A stretch of DNA of 10,580 nt from Desulfuromonadaceae bacterium (GCA_028686145.1 JAQUCQ010000087.1:1-10580), one strand, 5' to 3'; numbered from the stretch's first letter, positions 1 to 7,030 are shown. Translations and numbers: made by a program. Notes: generated from the letters alone by a model not told the origin.

Positions 1-1
1 T

Positions 2-118
2 GTCGCAGCAATTGAGCATAATCCGTACGTTGTCATGATTTTTACCAGTGTTACTTTTATGGCACGGAGGTTAGTCACCCCCATGCGCACTAATCCGGAA
101 CACCCAAACGCTTGCTGA
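2..118 (+). CDS. Possible C-terminal tail of a plus-strand gene entering from the left edge
   Basis: From base 2 to a TGA at 116-118 one plus-strand frame stays open for 38 codons, with ordinary-looking codons and a short hydrophobic stretch (residues about 9-20, YVVMIFTSVTFM) followed by a basic, proline-containing tail. The other two plus-strand frames stop within the first 40 bases. If real, it would be the last part of a gene starting outside the window, converging on the minus-strand regulator and overlapping its 3' end by 29 nt. I do not recognise the protein. An opposing minus-strand frame over the same bases is also open, so the coding call is weak. Confidence 0.22.
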   Translation, partial: VAAIEHNPYVVMIFTSVTFMARRLVTPMRTNPEHPNAC

Positions 119-1508
119 GAGTCTGGTGGGCAATGCCAAGTAACAGTGCCGCAGATCTTTGATTGCCGTTGGTCAGGTTCATGGCAGAAGATGTCAGATA
201 ATCTTCAGTCTCCTTGATAGTCGGGAAACGGCCAAAGAAAGCATACAAAGCCGCATCCAGCTCCTTACTCGGCACCAGAAGTGCCACATTGGAAAGACCG
301 GGTTCATGGCCCGCTAACCCGACAAAGCAATCGAGGGTCAACAAACCAGAAGCGTGCCGTGCAACGGCATCTGAAATCATGGCATGCAGTTCGCGGACAT
401 TGCCTTCGAAATGATAGGTTGAGAGAAGCGCCGTAACTTCCCGTGAAGGAACTGGCTTGGGTTTATTGAGTGATTTTGACGCTTTTTCAAGAAAATGGTC
501 CAACAGGGCTGGAACATCTTCGCGACGTTCTCTCAATGGAGGAACCTGAATATGATGAGCACAGAGCCGGTAGTAGAGATCCTTGCGAAATTTGTTGGAG
601 GCAATGAGGCTGGAAAGATCCTTATTGGTCGCTACGATCAGCCGGGCATCGGTTTTTTTCAGAACATCTGATCCCACAGGGTAAAATTCCTGTTCTTGGA
701 TAAGCCGCAACAGTTTGATTTGGGATGATTCATTCAAATCACCGATCTCATCAAGGAACAGAGTGCCACCGGCGGCGGCTGTAATAAGGCCGTCACGCGG
801 TTGATCTGCGCCGGTAAAGGCACCTTTTTTATGACCAAACAGAGTATCGGAAAACATGTTATCATCAAGTCCAGCGGCATTAACCGTAACAAAAGCTCCT
901 TTTCTGCCGCTCAATGTTCCTATCGCCTGAGCAATCAACTCTTTACCGACTCCGGTTTCACCGGTAATCAATATCGGCTGGTCTGATTTTGCAATAACTT
1001 CAATATACTGAAAAATGGCACGCATTTTTTTGCTGGTCGTGATAATGGCATCGAATGCCGCAGGATGCTCCAAACGGTCATTAAGCAGATATTCCCGTAA
1101 GTTGCGGTTCTCCAAAGAAAGCTCATTGATATGAAGCGCATTTACAACACTTAGTAACAGGCGCTCAACCTCGACCGGCTTGGTGAGATAGTCGACAGCA
1201 CCTGCTTTTATGCAGCTTACCGCCGTTTCGATATCATCTGAAGAGGTCATGACGATAACAGGAATGTGCGGGAAATTACGAATCAGGACGGGGAGAAGTT
1301 CCAACCCAGACACATGAGGCATCATCAGGTCAAGAACAATGACCGAGACAGGATGATCTTCAAGAAACTGGACAGTCTTCCTGCTGTCGGTAAGTGTCAG
1401 GACATTCTTTACTCCTTCACTCTCCAGAGCAGTAACATGAATGTCAAGCACCACGCGATCATCATCTATCAACAACAGCGGCAATTGCGAATTGAGTTTT
1501 GAAATCAT
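90..1508 (-). CDS. Sigma-54-dependent response regulator (NtrC family), intact receiver
   Basis: This is a 472-residue cytoplasmic transcription activator for sigma-54 promoters, of usual NtrC-family length and order. The receiver (about 10-125) has the acidic cluster DDD at 15-17, phospho-acceptor D60 followed by the MMP loop, T88 and K110, so it should accept phosphate from a sensor kinase. A linker leads to the AAA+ domain (about 155-390) with Walker A GETGVGKE at 183-190, the sigma-54 contact loop GAFTGA at 229-234 and Walker B GTLFLDE at 248-254. The C-terminus ends in a Fis-type helix-turn-helix (recognition part GIAHQTLSKRL). The ATG at 1508 is preceded by GAAAGGAT (1512-1519). It lies 37 nt downstream of a close paralogue, from which it was probably duplicated, and is likely co-transcribed with it. 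No dedicated kinase is adjacent and the target genes are unknown; orthology to a named regulator was not determined. Confidence 0.93.
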   Translation of the reverse strand: MISKLNSQLPLLLIDDDRVVLDIHVTALESEGVKNVLTLTDSRKTVQFLEDHPVSVIVLDLMMPHVSGLELLPVLIRNFPHIPVIVMTSSDDIETAVSCIKAGAVDYLTKPVEVERLLLSVVNALHINELSLENRNLREYLLNDRLEHPAAFDAIITTSKKMRAIFQYIEVIAKSDQPILITGETGVGKELIAQAIGTLSGRKGAFVTVNAAGLDDNMFSDTLFGHKKGAFTGADQPRDGLITAAAGGTLFLDEIGDLNESSQIKLLRLIQEQEFYPVGSDVLKKTDARLIVATNKDLSSLIASNKFRKDLYYRLCAHHIQVPPLRERREDVPALLDHFLEKASKSLNKPKPVPSREVTALLSTYHFEGNVRELHAMISDAVARHASGLLTLDCFVGLAGHEPGLSNVALLVPSKELDAALYAFFGRFPTIKETEDYLTSSAMNLTNGNQRSAALLLGIAHQTLSKRLGVPD

Positions 1509-1545
1509 ATTATCCTTTCGTGTCCTTGATGGCGTACAACAATCT

Positions 1546-2970
1546 TCAAGAGACTGATTCGATCGATTTTAATCGCTTGCTGATGGTTTGGCGTGTGACC
1601 CCCAATATTGAAGCAGCAGCCGCGTAGTTTCCCTCAGAAATTTTCAATGCTTCCACTATCAAATAATCTTCTATCTCACGGAACGTGGGCAGACGGCCAA
1701 AGAGGCTGTAGATCCCTGCAGTGGTGACAACTGGCATGGAAGAAGGGGCGCGAGAGGATCCTGATGCCGCAGTGGAAATACCCAAAAAATCATCACATGT
1801 CAGGGGACCTTCTTCATGGCGGGCTACGGCATCACTGACTTTTGCCTGCAACTCCCTGACGTTGCCAGGAAAATCATACTCAGTGAGTGCCTTGATGAGT
1901 TCAGGAGAGACGACAGGAACACTTCTCCCAAAGTGCCGTGCGGCTTCTTCGACGAAGCTGTCAAGCAGAAGCGGAATATCCTCCCGTCGCTCGCGCAGTG
2001 CAGGAATATGTATCTGATGGGTGCAGAGTCGGTAATAAAGATCTCGACGAAAACGCCCTTCCTTGATACGTTCCTGCAAATTTACATTTGTCGCCAGAAC
2101 AATCCGTGCAGAACAGGTTTTCACCAGATCGGCACCAACCGGGTAATATTCCCGTTCTTGCAGAAGCCGCAGAAGCTTAACCTGGGACAATTCATTCAAG
2201 TCTCCAATTTCGTCCAGAAACAGTGTGCCCATTGCAGCCTTGCAGACCAATCCGTCACGGTATTGATCTGCACCGGTAAAAGCGCCTTTCTTATGCCCGA
2301 AAAGCGTATCAGAAAACATGGCGTCATCAAGACCGGCAACATTGATGCTGACAAACTGCCCCCTTACTTTACTGATCCGGTGAATCGCACGGGCAAACAA
2401 CTCTTTACCAACACCGGTTTCTCCCGTAATTAGCACCGCTTGAGGCGAGCAGGCGACAACCTCGGTATACTGAAAGATCGAACGCATCTTCCTGCAGGTT
2501 GTCTTTATTTCTGTAAACGCCTCTGGATGTTCAAGGCGGTCGCTGAGCAAATATTCTTTCAGGGACAACGCTTCCTGCTGTAATCGGCTTGAATTAAGTA
2601 CCTTTTCAACTGCCTGGACCAGACGGATGGGCTCAACCGGCCTGACCATATAGTCAACAGCTCCAGACTTCATGCAGTTGACAGCTATTTCCACATCAGA
2701 TGATGCCGTTTCCACAATAACCGGGACAGTCGGATAATCTCGGCAGATTCGTGATAAAAGCTCAACTCTATCAAAAGTGTGAGTCATTTCAAGAATGACC
2801 AGAGAAGCGCTATTCTGTTCAAGAAACGGTAGAATGGCACGGCTGTCAGTAAGGGTGAGAACCGGGCTTATTCCAGCATCCAGAAGTGTGGACCGGGTCT
2901 GTTCCAACGGTTCTGCATCATCACCGACCAGCAAAACCGAATATACTGTTCCCAGAGCTTCAACTGTCAT
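1546..2970 (-). CDS. Sigma-54-dependent activator (NtrC family) with a degenerate receiver
   Basis: This 474-residue paralogue of the next gene aligns with it almost without gaps from the linker onward. The AAA+ domain is complete: Walker A GETGVGKE at 183-190, GAFTGA at 229-234, Walker B GTLFLDE further on, and a Fis-type C-terminal helix-turn-helix (GVTRQTISKRLK). The receiver is abnormal: the phospho-acceptor position is E61 (VILEMTH), the conserved Lys is R110 (YMVRPVE), the residue before the conserved T88 is Glu, and the loop after the acceptor is one residue shorter and lacks the MP motif; the acidic pair D17-D18 remains. I infer that it does not respond to phosphorylation and may be constitutively active or controlled otherwise. 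I chose the ATG at 2970, preceded by GAAGGA and GGGGA and aligning with the paralogue's start; an upstream in-frame TTG at 3021 has no ribosome site and would add 17 basic residues. Confidence 0.92.
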   Translation of the reverse strand: MTVEALGTVYSVLLVGDDAEPLEQTRSTLLDAGISPVLTLTDSRAILPFLEQNSASLVILEMTHTFDRVELLSRICRDYPTVPVIVETASSDVEIAVNCMKSGAVDYMVRPVEPIRLVQAVEKVLNSSRLQQEALSLKEYLLSDRLEHPEAFTEIKTTCRKMRSIFQYTEVVACSPQAVLITGETGVGKELFARAIHRISKVRGQFVSINVAGLDDAMFSDTLFGHKKGAFTGADQYRDGLVCKAAMGTLFLDEIGDLNELSQVKLLRLLQEREYYPVGADLVKTCSARIVLATNVNLQERIKEGRFRRDLYYRLCTHQIHIPALRERREDIPLLLDSFVEEAARHFGRSVPVVSPELIKALTEYDFPGNVRELQAKVSDAVARHEEGPLTCDDFLGISTAASGSSRAPSSMPVVTTAGIYSLFGRLPTFREIEDYLIVEALKISEGNYAAAASILGVTRQTISKRLKSIESVS

Positions 2971-2972
2971 AT

Positions 2973-2984
2973 TCCTTCGTCCCC
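2973..2984 (-). promoter_or_regulatory. Ribosome binding site deciding the ATG at 2970
   Basis: On the minus strand the bases just before the ATG at 2970 read GGGGACGAAGGA. They offer an AAGGA only 2 nt from the start codon and a GGGGA 9 nt from it. The alternative TTG at 3021 has no purine-rich stretch at the right distance. The downstream paralogue starts with a comparable GAAAGGAT. Confidence 0.55.
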
Positions 2985-3074
2985 ATAACCATTTCCATTT
3001 TGTACTCAGGATTTTTTTCAAGCAAGCTTATCAACATACAATGAGTGATTCTGAAAAGTCCTTATAACTACTCC

Positions 3075-3102
3075 CTTTTATCGCATTTGTTTCGCTTGTC
3101 AA
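3075..3102 (-). promoter_or_regulatory. Candidate sigma-70 promoter for the tandem sigma-54 activators
   Basis: Read on the minus strand, a perfect -35 hexamer TTGACA (3097-3102) is followed by a 16-nt spacer and a -10-like TAAAAG (3075-3080, 4 of 6 consensus bases). Transcription would start near 3068 and leave a leader of about 98 nt before the ATG at 2970. No better pair was seen on this strand between the two divergent genes. The spacer is one base short of ideal and the -10 is imperfect. Confidence 0.4.
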
Positions 3103-3333
3103 GTTTCCATACGTCTATTTTTTCACTCTTACCCACATATACCGATATTGCCATGGCTCCAATAGTAACAACTGCTGTTTTTATTAACAATCATCACTAA
3201 TAACGTTTTTCAGCCATTGTCCCATATCATTCACCAACTCTTTAGTCTCTAACGTAACATCTTTCGTTGGTAACTACGCTGCCATACATAAGATAACATA
3301 ATATTATTAATGCATATTTTTGCAATTACCACC

Positions 3334-3349
3334 TGGCACGGTATGTGAT
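3334..3349 (+). promoter_or_regulatory. Partial sigma-54 promoter-like sequence (good -24, poor -12)
   Basis: The sequence TGGCACG at 3334-3340 matches the sigma-54 -24 consensus exactly. At the required distance the -12 box should read TTGCA, but the DNA reads GTGAT, so the invariant GC is GA. It faces prsK, 220 nt upstream of its start. PEP-CTERM genes are often sigma-54 dependent, which makes the match suggestive, but with the -12 base wrong it may be inactive or accidental. Confidence 0.2.
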
Positions 3350-3352
3350 TAA

Positions 3353-3511
3353 TTATATAGAGTGATAGCGCATCAACAAGGAAATGAGAGTGATCTCACC
3401 GTGGATGTCTTTAGACTCTATCAGGTAATCGTTCTTTATGTCGTCTGAAAACATTCGGTAATGCAGCAAGGTAATCGCCAGATCTGCATTGTATAAATGC
3501 AGCTCTCTCAT
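3353..3511 (-). CDS. Doubtful small ORF upstream of prsK, unknown
   Basis: A minus-strand frame ending with TAA at 3353-3355 encodes 52 residues from the ATG at 3511, or 70 from the ATG at 3565. Codon choice and composition look protein-like (MRELHLYNADLAIT at the shorter start), but neither start has a ribosome site. The longer start is only 3 nt from the oppositely oriented prsK ATG, which leaves no room for separate promoters. I recognise no family, signal peptide or motif. It may be a decayed gene fragment or a chance ORF. It overlaps the heptamer repeat cluster, some of whose symmetry could therefore be coding coincidence. Confidence 0.22.
   Translation of the reverse strand: MRELHLYNADLAITLLHYRMFSDDIKNDYLIESKDIHGEITLISLLMRYHSI
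3423..3502. repeat. Cluster of repeated heptamers and nonamers upstream of prsK
   Basis: The heptamer AATGCAG occurs at 3460-3466 and 3496-3502, and its exact reverse complement CTGCATT at 3484-3490. The central copy can pair with either flanking copy: with the right one as a tight stem with a 5-nt loop, or with the left one across 17 nt. The nonamer AGGTAATCG is repeated directly at 3423-3431 and 3469-3477, and GGTAAT occurs a third time at 3457-3462. A TATAAA at 3492-3497 overlaps the right-hand stem. The cluster ends 66 nt before the prsK start, where activator or repressor sites would be expected. Confidence 0.45.
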
Positions 3512-3568
3512 GGCAATTAGGAAAAGGACATAAGGATACTGTCTCGCTAAAAAAGGGATAGACATACA

Positions 3569-5629
3569 ATGATAACGGCACTTTCCATCACTGCAATGTC
3601 AATTGCAGCACTATTTTCGCTTTATTTTACACTACGAAAGGACACACCCTCCCTGCCGGTTCCTCTTGCTATTGCAGTCATGCTGTCTGCGGTTCTGGAA
3701 TTTTTTGACCTGTTGATATTGCATAATCCGGAACAGCTCTACCTCTGGAAGAAGTTTTCCCTTATGACCGAAGCCATGCTGCTCCCTGTATGGCTCTGGT
3801 TCTCTCTGACATATGCGCGACAGAAGGGCTACCAAACGACCTCAATCCCGCTCCGGATACTGCTGGCCATCTCGCCACTCATAGCCATATTTGCACTCAT
3901 ACTGCCTATCCGTTCATTTGTCTATTCACCTGATTTTGCCTCGGAAAAAGTCCTCTTCCTCGGCAATAACGGCTTCATATTTTATTTCCTGATGTTTGTC
4001 TACCTGATCGTAGCCCTAATTCAACTTGAACAGACACTGACACATACAACATGGACCTCGCGTTGGAAGATAAAATTTGAGCTATTGGGAGCTGGGGCTA
4101 TTCTTGCAATTATGATCATATACTACAGTCAGGGCCTTTTCTTTCGCACGATCAACATGCAGCTGGTCCCAATGAGAACCGCTGTCCTGATCGTTGCCAT
4201 TGCGATGATGGCCTATTCCCGTAAGAAGCATGGAAGTGGCGTAAACATTCACGTTTCGCCTCAGATTGCATGTAAGTCCGTAGTGCTTCTTGCCGTCGGT
4301 ATGTATATCATCTTTCTCGGGATTATCGGAGAAGGAATGAGATATTTCGGAGATGGATTTCAGCGTGCAATGGTCTACTCTCTCGTCTTTTTTATCGGTC
4401 TCGGGTTGTCAGTCATTCTCCTTTCGGAATCGGTCAAGCGCAAGATCAAGGTATTCATCAACAAAAATTTCTACCATAACAAGTATGACTACCGTAGCCA
4501 ATGGCTTCAGTTCACGGATCGACTATCGACTTCACACACCAGTGAGAGCCTGCTTCATTCAATCGTTACAGAATTTTGTGACACCTTCGGAATGGAGACG
4601 GGAGCATTATTCATCATTAACCAGGAGCATGAAACATATCAACAGGTTGCAAGCATTGCAGTGGACAGCAACGATGTAACCTTCGCCATCAACGATCCCG
4701 CTATCCAATCTCTGGTCGGTAGTCGATGGATTGTTGATTTACGGGATAATATTGTGGCATCTGAAAATAACAGTCACGGAGCATTTTTCAGAGATGCAGG
4801 CGCCTCCTTCATCATACCGCTCTTCATGAACGATGACGTTGATGGGTTCATACTTTTGGGAAGACCTCACAGCAATGAAGAAATTTATAACCATGAAGAC
4901 TTTGACTTGATGAGGACGCTCGCAAAACAGGCCTCATCAGCACTTTTGAATTTAAGGCTCTCGGATCAGCTATCCTGTTCACGAGAGTTGGCTGCAATTG
5001 GCAAAGTATCTACCTTCGTAATGCACGACTTGAAGAATCTGATTTCCGCTCTCTCACTTATGCTTGAAAATGCACAGGAGCATATCGGCCTCCCTGCTTT
5101 TCAAAGCGACTTGCTCACATCACTCAGGAATACCGTCACCAAGATGAATGCTCTGATCTTGCGCCTTAAGCATCTTCCGGAGAAAAGCGCGCTGCAACTT
5201 ACTCCTGTTGATCTACTGGTGATGGCGCGTGAAACCGCAGCCCTGGTGAATGGAACGGTTCTGGATGTAACAGGAAAGCATGTAATTGCAGAGGTAGACC
5301 GAGAAGAACTGCAAAAAGTGGCCCTCAATCTCATGTTGAATGCTGTTGAGGCAACAGATGGAAATACACCAGTGAAGGTGGAAGTCGGTGAAAGCGAAAG
5401 CCCGTTTATACGCGTAAGAGATGAGGGGCGCGGCATTCCTACGGCATTCTTACAATACATGCTATTCAAACCCTTCTCCAGTACAAAGAAACAGGGCATG
5501 GGAATCGGGCTCTATCAAAGCAGGCAGATTATTGAGGCGCACGGCGGCAGGATCGAAGTTGTGAGTACCATCAACCAAGGCTCGGAATTCACCGTCTGGT
5601 TGCCAAAAATCAACGTAGGAACCGCCTAA
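3569..5629 (+). CDS. prsK: PrsK, exosortase/PEP-CTERM system membrane histidine kinase
   Basis: This 686-residue sensor kinase matches the PrsK architecture found with exosortase/PEP-CTERM biofilm systems. The first about 290 residues form eight or nine membrane segments (about 1-21, 31-52, 64-82, 94-115, 134-153, 172-192, 200-217, 236-256, 268-286). A GAF-like domain follows (about 320-465), then the kinase core: H-box with H486 in VMHDLKN, N-box around N587-N591, D618 in RDEGRG, and the glycine-rich GMGIGL near 643-648. The HDLKN form of the H-box is typical of this family. It should sit in the inner membrane, sense an unknown signal and phosphorylate PrsR, encoded 12 nt downstream. The ATG at 3569 has an AAGGG 11 nt upstream; the ATG at 3596 would cut into the first membrane segment. 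The C-terminus is complete and there is no receiver of its own. Confidence 0.9.
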   Translation: MITALSITAMSIAALFSLYFTLRKDTPSLPVPLAIAVMLSAVLEFFDLLILHNPEQLYLWKKFSLMTEAMLLPVWLWFSLTYARQKGYQTTSIPLRILLAISPLIAIFALILPIRSFVYSPDFASEKVLFLGNNGFIFYFLMFVYLIVALIQLEQTLTHTTWTSRWKIKFELLGAGAILAIMIIYYSQGLFFRTINMQLVPMRTAVLIVAIAMMAYSRKKHGSGVNIHVSPQIACKSVVLLAVGMYIIFLGIIGEGMRYFGDGFQRAMVYSLVFFIGLGLSVILLSESVKRKIKVFINKNFYHNKYDYRSQWLQFTDRLSTSHTSESLLHSIVTEFCDTFGMETGALFIINQEHETYQQVASIAVDSNDVTFAINDPAIQSLVGSRWIVDLRDNIVASENNSHGAFFRDAGASFIIPLFMNDDVDGFILLGRPHSNEEIYNHEDFDLMRTLAKQASSALLNLRLSDQLSCSRELAAIGKVSTFVMHDLKNLISALSLMLENAQEHIGLPAFQSDLLTSLRNTVTKMNALILRLKHLPEKSALQLTPVDLLVMARETAALVNGTVLDVTGKHVIAEVDREELQKVALNLMLNAVEATDGNTPVKVEVGESESPFIRVRDEGRGIPTAFLQYMLFKPFSSTKKQGMGIGLYQSRQIIEAHGGRIEVVSTINQGSEFTVWLPKINVGTA

Positions 5630-5630
5630 C

Positions 5631-5641
5631 AAAGGGTGTCT
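5631..5641 (+). promoter_or_regulatory. Ribosome binding site deciding the prsR start
   Basis: AAAGGG at 5631-5636 lies 5 nt before the ATG at 5642. The in-frame GTG at 5636 lies inside this purine stretch and so has no ribosome site of its own, which favours the ATG and removes two residues (MS) from the longest frame. Confidence 0.6.
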
Positions 5642-7030
5642 ATGGAAAAGCTCATCATAATTGAGGACAACCAGGAAATAAGCAACCAGCTTCGCTGGGG
5701 ACTCGCAAAGGAATACGAAGTCTTTGTAGCCTGTGACCGCATGGAAGCGCTCCCGCTTATAAAAAAACATGCCCCGAGAGTAATCACACTCGACCTCGGT
5801 CTGCCACCTGACGAAACGGGTTGCGAAGAAGGATTCCGGTGTCTTGAGGAAATTCTTCAAAGAACGCCTTCCGCTAAAGTTATCATGATTACCGGTAATG
5901 ATGAGCGTGAAAATGCTTTACGGGCAGTGCAATGCGGTGCATACGATTATTACTGCAAACCCTTTGATCTGTCAGAACTGAAAGTCATCCTCAAAAGAGC
6001 CTTTCACCTGGCGGCAATCGAAAATGAAAATTCACGTCTTCAGAACAGTATCGATCTGCATGGTTTCACCCCGGGAGGTATCATCGGTACATCACCCCGC
6101 ATGTTGGGGGTTTTTTCTTCTATCCGCAAGGTTGCTTCATCAGAAGTAGCAGTCTTGATTACCGGTGAAAGCGGTACCGGAAAGGAGCTGGTCGCCAAGG
6201 CGATTCACGAACTTAGTCCGAGAAAACCGAAGAGTTTTATTGCTATAAATTGTGGGGCCATCCCAGAAAACCTGCTGGAAGCCGAGTTATTCGGCTACGA
6301 AAAAGGCGCTTTCAGCGGTGCTAATACGCGTGTTCAGGGAAAAGTGGAATTCGCTCATAAAGGGACACTTTTCCTTGATGAAATTGGCGAACTGCCACTC
6401 AATCTACAGGTCAAACTGCTTCGTTTTCTACAGGAGAAGACTATCCAGCGAGTTGGAGGAAGAGAAGATATCTCTGTTGATGCCCGCATTATTGCAGCAA
6501 CCAACAGAGATATCGTCAAAGAAACGGAAGCGGGCGCTTTTCGCGAAGATCTCTACTACCGAATTTCAGTCATTCACATTAAACTGCCGCCACTCCGTGA
6601 TCGCGGAGAGGACATCATACTTCTGGCAAACTTTTTTCTTCGCCGCTGCAGTCACCAATTCGGAAAAAAAGTTCATCGTTTCAGCCCTGACTCCATAAAA
6701 CTTCTTGAATCGTACGAATGGCCCGGAAATGTGCGGGAATTGGAGAATAAGGTACAGCGGGCGGTCATAATGTCAGATAGTTCCATCATTGAACCCGAAG
6801 CCCTCGACTTTTCCCTTAAAACAGCCAAAGAGGGAATCCATTCCTTTGCCAACCTGTCACTGAAAGATGCCCGTGAAATGGTTGAGCGAGAAATGGTGAT
6901 TGCAGCGATAGAAAATCAGAAGAATAACATGGCCAAGACCGCCGAGGTGCTCGGAATCAGCAGGCCGACCCTTTATGATCTGGTAAAAAAGCATAACATT
7001 TCAAAACTTTTGGAACAGGAACCGGCATGA
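5642..7030 (+). CDS. prsR: PrsR, PEP-CTERM system sigma-54 response regulator
   Basis: This 462-residue activator is the partner of PrsK and controls PEP-CTERM and exopolysaccharide genes in related bacteria. The receiver (1-120) has the family hallmarks LRW at 17-19, TLDLGLPPD around phospho-acceptor D51, TGNDERENALRAV starting at T84, and K106. The AAA+ domain has Walker A GESGTGKE at 175-182 and Walker B GTLFLDE at 241-247. The sigma-54 contact loop at 222-227 reads GAFSGA, with Ser for the usual Thr. A Fis-type helix-turn-helix lies at the C-terminus (KTAEVLGISRPTLYDLVKK). It follows prsK by 12 nt and is surely co-transcribed with it. The protein is full length. Its target genes, and any exosortase (epsH/xrt) locus, are not in the window. 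It converges on the hybrid kinase gene, with 27 nt between the stop codons and no visible terminator hairpin. Confidence 0.9.
   Translation: MEKLIIIEDNQEISNQLRWGLAKEYEVFVACDRMEALPLIKKHAPRVITLDLGLPPDETGCEEGFRCLEEILQRTPSAKVIMITGNDERENALRAVQCGAYDYYCKPFDLSELKVILKRAFHLAAIENENSRLQNSIDLHGFTPGGIIGTSPRMLGVFSSIRKVASSEVAVLITGESGTGKELVAKAIHELSPRKPKSFIAINCGAIPENLLEAELFGYEKGAFSGANTRVQGKVEFAHKGTLFLDEIGELPLNLQVKLLRFLQEKTIQRVGGREDISVDARIIAATNRDIVKETEAGAFREDLYYRISVIHIKLPPLRDRGEDIILLANFFLRRCSHQFGKKVHRFSPDSIKLLESYEWPGNVRELENKVQRAVIMSDSSIIEPEALDFSLKTAKEGIHSFANLSLKDAREMVEREMVIAAIENQKNNMAKTAEVLGISRPTLYDLVKKHNISKLLEQEPA

Larger units (their letters stand above)
2971..3568. other. AT-rich divergent intergenic region of about 600 nt
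   Basis: This stretch separates the leftward activator operon from rightward prsK. From left to right it holds the leader and candidate sigma-70 promoter of the activators (to 3102), then about 200 nt of AT-rich DNA with few features beyond a 10-bp palindrome ATAATATTAT at 3298-3307. After that come a TGGCACG -24-like element at 3334-3340, a doubtful minus-strand small ORF (3353-3511) and a cluster of repeated heptamers and nonamers at 3423-3502. No convincing sigma-70 promoter pair was seen for prsK. No tRNA or terminator was seen. Confidence 0.6.

Noticed and set aside
60..76. TGGCACG followed by TTAGT, resembling a sigma-54 promoter on the plus strand
   Set aside because: The -12 box lacks the invariant GC, and the site would drive transcription into the 3' end of an opposing gene.
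1..84. Minus-strand ORF beginning with ATG at 84 and open to the window edge
   Set aside because: Only 28 codons are visible, there is no ribosome site, and the opposite strand is also open, so nothing distinguishes it from chance.
69..97. Imperfect inverted repeat at the end of the first activator, considered as a terminator
   Set aside because: The stem is short and bulged, with no U-run on either side.
1816..2433. 205-residue plus-strand ORF inside the second activator gene
   Set aside because: It is antisense to conserved AAA+ codons and shows no recognisable protein features; it is a shadow of the real gene.
2971..3021. TTG start at 3021, giving a 491-residue activator
   Set aside because: No ribosome site precedes it, and the extra 17 residues have no counterpart in the paralogue; the ATG at 2970 fits better.
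3320..3337. Minus-strand sigma-54-like sequence with TTGCA at the -12 position
   Set aside because: The nearest GG lies 2 nt too close to the GC, and spacing between these dinucleotides is strict for sigma-54.
5462..5860. 132-residue minus-strand ORF spanning the prsK-prsR junction
   Set aside because: It is antisense to the PrsK ATPase end and the PrsR receiver, both strongly supported; it has no family signature.
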